Below, piece by piece: positions 54,572 to 60,682 of a DNA stretch of 60,682 bases. The position numbers and the translations under genes are program-made. Each line of letters opens with the position of its first letter. Positions within the stretch are counted from its first letter, which is position 1. The notes beneath the pieces were generated by a model. That model was not told the origin of the DNA, searched no databases, and saw nothing but the letters and a program-made list of their open reading frames with translations. This DNA comes from Rubripirellula sp. (GTDB lineage Bacteria; Planctomycetota; Planctomycetia; Pirellulales; Pirellulaceae): positions 33,482 through 94,163 of the forward strand of contig JAAXJB010000074.1 in the NCBI GenBank assembly GCA_012270065.1, read 5' to 3'.

Positions 54572-54922
54572 CTAAGCCCGCGGCACCTGATCAAGCGGGT
54601 CGGGAAAATGAGTACCGAAAATTCTCGCTCTAGGTCGGCGTACCAACTCGCCCGCATCCTTATCGAATGCAAAAGCGGAAGGCGCTATACCGTGGAACGT
54701 GACGCTCGAAATTCCAGCGTCCAAGTCACAAATTGAAAGGTCGCCGTAAGATTGCTCCAACTCCTGCTCGGGACTGGAGGGCGCTTCGACTGGCGAGCAT
54801 TGGGCCGTTGCTTCGTCTAATCCCAGTTGCAATGCCGCATCGGCGTTACTGCAGAACATCCCTGCCAGAAGCAGGAATGCCATGCATGTGATGACACGGT
54901 GCGGGAAAGATTTGAAAGACAT
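54572..54922 (-). CDS. Small secreted hypothetical protein
   Basis: 116 residues from ATG 54922, which gives a signal peptide (HRVITCMAFLLLAGMFCSNADA). The mature part has a few Cys (AQCSPVE, SICDLDAG) and ends without motifs. It is upstream of the PEP-CTERM gene in the same direction, about 50 bp away. Function unknown; it could be a chance frame, but the signal peptide and position favour a real gene. Confidence 0.5.
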   Translation of the reverse strand: MSFKSFPHRVITCMAFLLLAGMFCSNADAALQLGLDEATAQCSPVEAPSSPEQELEQSYGDLSICDLDAGISSVTFHGIAPSAFAFDKDAGELVRRPRARIFGTHFPDPLDQVPRA

Positions 54923-55005
54923 GGCCACTAGTAAGGTGGTCAGAAATATCACAATCAAGCAGTAAATCCTAAAAATCCTTCAAACCCCTCCAAAAATAAA
55001 AATCC

Positions 55006-56469
55006 TCACCATCTGCCTTTTGCTATGCCTTTCGGGGGGGTGTTCCTGTAGCTCTGTGGAGTGTCTGCGGTAGGCTCGCGTTCGTGCCGGCTTTCTCGAT
55101 CAAACCAATCCCAAAGCAGGAACCCGCCAATTGCACCAGACACATAGACAAATGTATCGGAGGCATCTGGGACACAAGGAATCAGCGCGATTTGCATCAA
55201 CTCCAGCAGGAATCCAAATGCGGCGACCAGGATGAGCATGCAGACCCGTATCTGGCGGCAGTGCCTCGGTGATTTGGCATACTTCGAAATCAAATTTGCC
55301 AGTGCCAGACCCAGTGTGAGGAAAAGAAACGCTTTCATTAACAGGTTGAAGCCGGCACTGAACTCGGTGCCGTAGTAATATCGAACGAATGGCCAACTGA
55401 AGAATTGAGTCCACCGAGTTTCGATCTCCGCCGCGGTGGCAAGCCTTGTCGCTCCAAATGAGAAGGCCACCAAAATGACGGAGACATTCAGCAGCAACAG
55501 GGCATAACGCACTATCAGCAAGCGATTCAATGCGATCAGCCTGTCTGTTTGTCCAGCCAAGCACCACCCGAGCCAAGCTCCAAGCCAACCCAGCAGCACA
55601 TCGCTTGTGCTGAAATGACGTGAGAAAACCGGCAGTTGCAGGAGTTCAAGTGCGGTTGGCACGCATACCAGCAGGCAGATCTTTTTCCGGGCTTCGATCT
55701 TACTGATGAATGCCAGGAACCCAAGTGGAACCAGTTTGACAACACTGCCAAAAAGACTGATCACTTTACCCAGAAAATCACGACTGCCGGTTGCCGAAGC
55801 AAGTTCCGAGCCGGGGACCATTGCAATTCTTCCTGCTTCATACTTCACCATCAATTCATGCTTGCTGAGGATGAGATCGCCGGGAAGCAAGGACCAGATG
55901 CACAGGCACGTCAGGTAAGCAGCTAGCAACCAAACGCAGAATGATGCTTTTCGGCTGTCGGGATCACTTGTTGTTTGTGCCCGCAGCAGATGATTGACAA
56001 GTGGGCCGCCCGCGAGGAGCCAAAGTGGCGGACCCAGCAGACTGCCCAGCCAGCCCGCTGCGATGTCATTCAGCGAAACTGTGCGAGGTGGAAACCATAC
56101 CTGAACGAATTCAATTGCTGCAATCAGGAACATGATGGCAGCCACCAGAAAGGCAACGGCGAACACGTGCTGTAGTTTTGCCTGTCTTCCCAGACAAATC
56201 GCTCCGGTTCCGGCGAAGCCGATAGGCAGTACCACCAGCGCGTTGGCCACCCAGTCTGCACGTTTGTAAATTCCGAGGTTCAGCCACGGTGCATGGGTAA
56301 AGCCAGAAAACGCTGTTTCCAATGGCTGAAAATAGAAGTTGAGTGGAATCAGGGAAGCATAGACCAGGCCCACGGCACTCAACAATGCAAACCATCCCAA
56401 ATAACGTCTCCAGCGCCTGTAGCTCTCTGGTGGCGGGATTCGCTCAGGATCACGGTTGGGCATGTTCAT
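55006..56469 (-). CDS. VanZ-like multipass membrane protein
   Basis: 487 residues with about ten hydrophobic segments. Two VanZ-like stretches are visible: WLNLGIYKRADWVANALVVLPIGF with an AAIEFVQVWFPPRTVSLNDIAAGWLGSLLG segment, and VVKLVPLGFLAFI with TALELLQLPVFSRHFSTSDVLLGWLGAWLG. The E-x2-Q-x-F...S-x-D-(I/V)-x3-(W/G) pattern defines the family. VanZ proteins in planctomycetes and proteobacteria often belong to exosortase/exopolysaccharide loci, as here. It lies upstream of the small secreted gene. Confidence 0.87.
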   Translation of the reverse strand: MNMPNRDPERIPPPESYRRWRRYLGWFALLSAVGLVYASLIPLNFYFQPLETAFSGFTHAPWLNLGIYKRADWVANALVVLPIGFAGTGAICLGRQAKLQHVFAVAFLVAAIMFLIAAIEFVQVWFPPRTVSLNDIAAGWLGSLLGPPLWLLAGGPLVNHLLRAQTTSDPDSRKASFCVWLLAAYLTCLCIWSLLPGDLILSKHELMVKYEAGRIAMVPGSELASATGSRDFLGKVISLFGSVVKLVPLGFLAFISKIEARKKICLLVCVPTALELLQLPVFSRHFSTSDVLLGWLGAWLGWCLAGQTDRLIALNRLLIVRYALLLLNVSVILVAFSFGATRLATAAEIETRWTQFFSWPFVRYYYGTEFSAGFNLLMKAFLFLTLGLALANLISKYAKSPRHCRQIRVCMLILVAAFGFLLELMQIALIPCVPDASDTFVYVSGAIGGFLLWDWFDRESRHEREPTADTPQSYRNTPPKGIAKGRW

Positions 56470-56689
56470 GCTTGGGCAAACGGAGAGAGCGGTGACGTAA
56501 TCACTTTCTCTGGTTCAAGTTAGTTCCGGGGTTCAAGGCAGCTGTTCAGCAAACGTCTGCTGCCTGTTGTCAGCTTGACGGTACCCTACCACTTCGGACC
56601 GTTCATTGATGCGATACCAATGTTGGGCTGTAGCCGCCGCAAACGCAAACCGGACTGCCGAATTCGAATTGTACCGGTGTTTCGGTCTC

Positions 56690-57574
56690 TCATTGCCCCG
56701 CAAGTTTTGCGAGAAGTTCGTAACAGGCATCGGTGTTGGCATGGAGTCCACTTGCGCAAGGCATCCAATTCAATAATGTCATTTGAACCGGACCGCCACG
56801 GTACACACAGGGGAGTGGCTCAAAATCGAGGTCGTAATTCTTTGCCAAACGCATGGCTCGCACCAAGTGGGTTGCGTTCGTGATCAACCCGATTTTTCTG
56901 TCAGCTTTCCGGTCATGCTGGAAGTAGTTGGCAAGTGCCTTGATTTCCTCTCTCGTATTTGCTCCCCCGGAAATCCTGATGGAATCGGCCGGGACACCGA
57001 TGGATACCAGAAGTTGCTTTGCCTGTTGTGCGGGACTGATTTGTTCACCGCTCGTGGTGTGATTGGAGCCCGTGACGAGGATCTCCTTCGTTTTGCCAGC
57101 ATGGTAGATTTGTGCCGCATAGAACAGGCGTTGACCATCGATGGCGAGCTCGGGGATTCCCCTTCGATCGACTCGGGTCGAACCGCCCAACAATACGGTC
57201 GTGTCCAATGCGGTGGCAGGTAGTGCTGCCTGATGATCAAGACGGTATTCGACCCTCGCGTTCAGCCACGAGCCAAAGGGCTCGCTTCCAGCAATGGTCA
57301 CGAACACAGTCAAGGCGGCCAGAATCAGACTCGTGATTCTTTTTCCGCGAACCCACTCAATCAGAAAGCCCAGCAGGCAAGCATGCCAGATAATCCCCAA
57401 CGGCATGGCATAGCGGGTAAAGAGTTTTTCCAGTCCGGGCACACCATGGTTGGCATGAACTGCCAGAGGCATCCCGATCCAGAGCGCTGTCAGGATTGCG
57501 ATAGCGCAGTGGAATCTTCCTGGTGGCCACATGGACCATCGAGGTCGGCTGCCTGATTTACTGTCTCGCGTCAT
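56690..57574 (-). CDS. DUF218 (YdcF-like) membrane protein
   Basis: 294 residues with three or four N-terminal hydrophobic segments followed by a DUF218 domain (VLLGGSTRVDRRG, RLFYAAQIYHAGKTKEILVTGSNHTT, TREEIKALANYF, IGLITNATHLVRAMRLAK). The ElyC-like layout suggests a periplasm-facing role in glycan or envelope metabolism. It sits between the asparagine-synthase-like and VanZ-like genes. It is the second DUF218 gene of the locus. Confidence 0.88.
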   Translation of the reverse strand: MTRDSKSGSRPRWSMWPPGRFHCAIAILTALWIGMPLAVHANHGVPGLEKLFTRYAMPLGIIWHACLLGFLIEWVRGKRITSLILAALTVFVTIAGSEPFGSWLNARVEYRLDHQAALPATALDTTVLLGGSTRVDRRGIPELAIDGQRLFYAAQIYHAGKTKEILVTGSNHTTSGEQISPAQQAKQLLVSIGVPADSIRISGGANTREEIKALANYFQHDRKADRKIGLITNATHLVRAMRLAKNYDLDFEPLPCVYRGGPVQMTLLNWMPCASGLHANTDACYELLAKLAGQ

Positions 57575-57654
57575 TTACTGTCTGGTAGCGCAGCGAACAC
57601 GGCAGTTTTTATACTCATCAAGTAATGTCATGTTCGGGGCGACTGTAGCAATGG

Positions 57655-59565
57655 TTAGCCGGCGAGTGCTTCACCAGCTTGTGACTTGCCCCATGTTTCA
57701 AGGAAGAGGAGGCTCCAGATCCTCTCGCCATGATTCCATTTGCCGCTGTGGTGGTCGTCCAGCATGTTCTGCACGGCGGATTTGATGAAGTATTGATTCA
57801 AAAATGCATCGTCGGCCAGCAGCATGTCCCGCGAATAGTCCTGCAGGTTGTTGCGGAACCAGGAATCCAGAGGAACAGTGAAGCCCATTTTTTCACGATT
57901 CTTCAGGCTTTCCGGAAAATGCCTGGCAAATGTATCTGTCAGTATGGGCTTGGTTCGGTCGGGCTGGTTCATTTCTGCGAACCTGAATTTCGACGCAGCT
58001 TCAACGACCTTGTGATCGAGAAAAGGACTGCGGCACTCGAGTCCGTGGGCCATGCTGGTGATGTCTACCTTGGCGAGCAGGTCGCAGGGCAGATACGACT
58101 GCAGGTCAGTTCGCATCGCAGACAGGCCGCCATTGTCCAGATTCGTGGAGTTGAACAGTTCGCTGATGAACGCCCCGGGCTCCTGCTCGGAAAACTGATT
58201 CTTCCATTCAGGGTGATAGAGTTCGTTCCTGAGATTCTGCGGGAATAATGTCACCCAGTTGCAGTACCGTGAAGCAGGATCGGAGCCCAGCACCTGCAGA
58301 CGTTTTCTGAGGCGACGACTGAATGATCTTTCCGAATGTCCGGGCAGCAGTTTGGCCAATGGCCCAGATAGTGCACGTCGCACCATGTTTGGCAATCGAT
58401 CAAAGCGGCGAAGTTGATGTACAGTTGGATATCGATCGTATCCGGAAAACAGCTCATCACCGCCATCACCCGTCAGAGCCACAACAACATGTTCGCGGGT
58501 CAGTTCAGAAACATAATAAGTGGGGACTGCGCTGCTGTCAGCAAACGGTTCATCAAATAGCCACACCAGTTTGTTCAAAAGTTCAACTGAATCCGGTTTG
58601 ACTTCCAGAAGTTGGTGATCGGTGCCCAGGTGACTGGCGGCAGCCTGAGCGTATTCCGATTCGTCGAATCCATCGACTGGAAATCCGATCGTGAACGTTT
58701 TCGTGGGTTGGGAACTTGATTCCTGCATCATGCCAGTAATGACAGTGGAGTCGATTCCGCCAGAGAGAAACGCACCCAGAGGGACATCACTACGCATCCG
58801 TAAACCAACGGATTCTGCAAGCGTTTCCTGCAGTTCCGTTTTCAGGTCCCCAGTTGACTTTTCCGTGTCTGGTCGCAGATCCGGGTTCCAATAACATCTG
58901 GTTCTGAAATGTCCATTTTCAAAAACAGCAATGTGTGCTGGTGGAAGTTTTTTGATGTCCCGGTAGATGGTCCATGGATGGGGCACGTAGCCGTACGTGA
59001 GGTATTCGTCCACGGACTCGTGACGTATCTGTCTGGAGGTTTCGGGTACCTGCAGAAGTGCCTTGATTTCGCTGGCAAATGTGACCCGGTCCTGCCCGGT
59101 TGTGTAAACAAGGGGTTTTTGTCCCAGTCGATCGCGAGTGAGAATCAATCGGCGACGATGGTTGTCCCAGATTGCGATCGCAAACATGCCCCGCAGGTGA
59201 TCGACAAAGGACTCGCCATATTCCTCGTAAAGGTGAACGATGGTTTCACTGTCTGAATTGGTTCGGAATCGATGGCCAGCTTTTTCCAGAGGGGGTCTCA
59301 GTTCACGGTAGTTGTAAATTTCTCCGTTGAACGATACCCAGACCGTGTCGTCCTCGTTGGACATGGGCTGGGCCCCACCAGCCAAGTCGATGATGGAGAG
59401 CCTGCGATGCCCCAACGCGATGCCTGATCCATCCGGGAAATCCTGGCGATGGACACCTCGACCATCCGGACCGCGATGTGACATGGAATCTGTCATCCGG
59501 TTGAATACATCGTGTTCAACGGGCTTTCCCGTGGAGGTCCAGGCGACCCCTGCTATTCCGCACAT
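57655..59565 (-). CDS. asnB: Asparagine synthetase-like amidotransferase (glutamine-hydrolysing)
   Basis: 636 residues. The N-terminal class II glutamine amidotransferase has Cys2 as nucleophile (MCGIAG), RGPDG, FNGEIYNYREL and SDSETI. The C-terminal ATP-pyrophosphatase domain carries SGGIDSTVI, TGDGGDELFSGYDRY, KVDITSMAHGLECRSPFLDH and NREKMGFTVP. It could make asparagine, but members next to exosortase/PEP-CTERM loci are thought to amidate glycan uronic acids or similar. Gene context favours the second. Confidence 0.9.
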   Translation of the reverse strand: MCGIAGVAWTSTGKPVEHDVFNRMTDSMSHRGPDGRGVHRQDFPDGSGIALGHRRLSIIDLAGGAQPMSNEDDTVWVSFNGEIYNYRELRPPLEKAGHRFRTNSDSETIVHLYEEYGESFVDHLRGMFAIAIWDNHRRRLILTRDRLGQKPLVYTTGQDRVTFASEIKALLQVPETSRQIRHESVDEYLTYGYVPHPWTIYRDIKKLPPAHIAVFENGHFRTRCYWNPDLRPDTEKSTGDLKTELQETLAESVGLRMRSDVPLGAFLSGGIDSTVITGMMQESSSQPTKTFTIGFPVDGFDESEYAQAAASHLGTDHQLLEVKPDSVELLNKLVWLFDEPFADSSAVPTYYVSELTREHVVVALTGDGGDELFSGYDRYPTVHQLRRFDRLPNMVRRALSGPLAKLLPGHSERSFSRRLRKRLQVLGSDPASRYCNWVTLFPQNLRNELYHPEWKNQFSEQEPGAFISELFNSTNLDNGGLSAMRTDLQSYLPCDLLAKVDITSMAHGLECRSPFLDHKVVEAASKFRFAEMNQPDRTKPILTDTFARHFPESLKNREKMGFTVPLDSWFRNNLQDYSRDMLLADDAFLNQYFIKSAVQNMLDDHHSGKWNHGERIWSLLFLETWGKSQAGEALAG

Positions 59566-59601
59566 GTTGTCTACTTCAAAAACGGATTCATTGTGTTCTG
59601 T

Positions 59602-60246
59602 TCAACCCTGTTCATGACCTTGACGGGTTTTGCATGGCTTTGCGGGCACGCCCACGGCAACGACACCCTCCGGAATCGGGCGATTGACGACCGCGCCTGC
59701 TCCGATGATTGAGTTGGCACCGACGTCTGCCATGATGATTGCCCCGGCACCGATCCAGGCTCCGTCACCAACTTTCACCCGGTTCAGCGTTTGACCCTGA
59801 TCATGAATGGACGAATCTGAATTCGACTGGTCATGTTCATGGCCACCGCTGAGTATCGTCACGCCGTCCGCCAGCATGGCCTCTTTTCCGATGTCCGCGA
59901 AACCAATCGAGCAGAAGCGACCGATGTAAGCCTTTTCGCCTACCTTTGCCTCGGTCATCGAGAAAACAGAATTCCAGCCAAGGTAGACGTCACGACCACA
60001 GGATTTCAGTACGAACCGATAAAACGCCTGTCGAAGATAAACCCCACGTAAACCGGGGACACGTGCAATCGATTCGGAGGCGGAGGTGATTGCCCGTTCG
60101 CCAATCAGGCGTTTCGAAATGAAATAAGCCATCAGACGCGGCAAGGCCAACAGCACAAAACAGGCCTGAATGCAGCGTTTGATCTGCTTGGAAGCATCCC
60201 GTGCCGCAGGGCGTGTGATGGTCTCGGAATCCCGTTCTTTACTCAA
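59602..60246 (-). CDS. Hexapeptide-repeat acyltransferase
   Basis: 214 residues, starting at TTG 60246. The left-handed beta-helix is indicated by hexapeptide repeats such as KVGEKAYIGRFCSIGFADIG, MLADGVTILSG, VKVGDGAWIGAGAIIMADVG, NSIIGAGAVVNRPIP and VVAVGVPAKPC. A conserved His in SGGHEHDQ is the probable catalytic base. It probably O- or N-acetylates a sugar of the locus glycan, and could supply the missing acetylation of the dTDP-4-amino sugar, though this is a guess. It is 36 bp upstream of the amidotransferase gene. Confidence 0.87.
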   Translation of the reverse strand: MSKERDSETITRPAARDASKQIKRCIQACFVLLALPRLMAYFISKRLIGERAITSASESIARVPGLRGVYLRQAFYRFVLKSCGRDVYLGWNSVFSMTEAKVGEKAYIGRFCSIGFADIGKEAMLADGVTILSGGHEHDQSNSDSSIHDQGQTLNRVKVGDGAWIGAGAIIMADVGANSIIGAGAVVNRPIPEGVVAVGVPAKPCKTRQGHEQG

Positions 60247-60682
60247 TCGACTGTTCTGCTTTCCTCTGGTTCACAAAACTGAATTCAGCTCACAAAACAG
60301 GAGTGCTGAATTTGTTCTGCTTGTTACATTCGCGATGTCAAAAACACTTTCTGAAATGGTAAGAGTCGGTTTTCCCGCAATGGCAACGCTTTCCTACTGT
60401 GGCAATGATCCTGCATGGGCTATGCGGGGCCGTGCCTCTGGATTTCCAGGTCGCTGAAAGACCTTGGTCATCAGCGTCACCTGTGCTTCATTGTTTTTGA
60501 CCGCCGGAAATAATCCAGTTCAGGATCGTGAAAAAATTCTTTTTTATCGCCAGGAAAGCCTGGTGTAGATGTGCACGCCGGTGCACAAACGAAATGAGGC
60601 GTCAAACTTCCACCAGATTGACATCGGTGAAGTCGTGTCTGCTGATCAGTAACTGTGGATTAGTGTCTGCTGATCAGTAACT
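60247..60682. other. Right-edge stretch with direct repeat
   Basis: About 435 bp without a convincing gene. It ends in a perfect 20-bp direct repeat (60635-60654 and 60663-60682) cut by the window edge. It probably holds the promoter of the acyltransferase transcript. Confidence 0.5.
60635..60682 (+). repeat. 20-bp direct repeat, period 28, at window edge
   Basis: gtgtctgctgatcagtaact occurs at 60635-60654 and 60663-60682; the intervening 8 bp is gtggatta. A longer array may continue beyond the edge. The unit contains the palindrome tgatca. Confidence 0.9.

Overview
The window comes from a planctomycete chromosome. I infer this from the combination of a reduced type II secretion-like D-E-F operon whose GspD-like protein has secretin N-repeats but no visible outer-membrane barrel, a PEP-CTERM protein with FemAB-like and VanZ-like partners, an HTTM-type membrane protein, several conserved proteins of planctomycete type, and a dihydropteroate-synthase-like protein of the kind linked to tetrahydromethanopterin. 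No transposase, integrase, phage gene, CRISPR array or rRNA is visible. One tRNA (His) is present.

Layout. 1-4151 (+): a partial reading frame ending in GGM repeats, then groES, groEL, dnaJ and grpE. 4237-5888 (-): a secreted esterase and a hemolysin III-type membrane protein, translationally coupled. 6032-8866 (+): an unrecognised 488-aa protein and nadA. 8939-10570 (-): a CDP-paratose 2-epimerase-like protein and tRNA-His. 10571-12070 is a long gene-free stretch with a 15-bp tandem repeat. 12071-18623 (+): an HTTM pair, an EF-hand/beta-propeller gene cut by an in-frame TAG, two small conserved proteins and a LolA-like envelope protein. 18710-20531 (-): GDP-mannose 4,6-dehydratase and a NusG/RfaH-like factor. 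21668-30472 (+): mnmH, a CIA30 protein, an H-NOX sensor abutting a hybrid histidine kinase, a beta-lactamase-family hydrolase, a beta-propeller and a PAP2-type phosphatase. 30659-38508 (-): L-fuconate dehydratase and the gspD/E/F-like operon, in which gspE is split by an in-frame TGA. 39044-39844 (+): methionine aminopeptidase. 39975-60246 (-): a DUF255 thioredoxin-like protein, then a long surface-polysaccharide/PEP-CTERM region.

Working together. The right third looks like an exopolysaccharide or surface-glycan locus. rmlA, rmlB and wecE would make a dTDP-4-amino-4,6-dideoxy sugar. A Wza-type export lipoprotein, two DUF218 proteins, a VanZ-like membrane protein, an asparagine-synthase-like amidotransferase, a hexapeptide acyltransferase and a FemAB-like protein would modify, export or anchor the product. 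The PEP-CTERM protein implies an exosortase elsewhere. Further left, gmd, the CDP-paratose epimerase and the RfaH-like factor suggest more surface-glycan chemistry.

The most unusual observations are: two otherwise intact genes broken by in-frame stop codons without frameshift; several different short tandem repeats in gene-free DNA with unit lengths of 15, 16 or 21 bp; a two-gene H-NOX/GAF/hybrid-kinase module; and the barrel-less secretin. I could not identify with confidence a wholly new multi-gene system.
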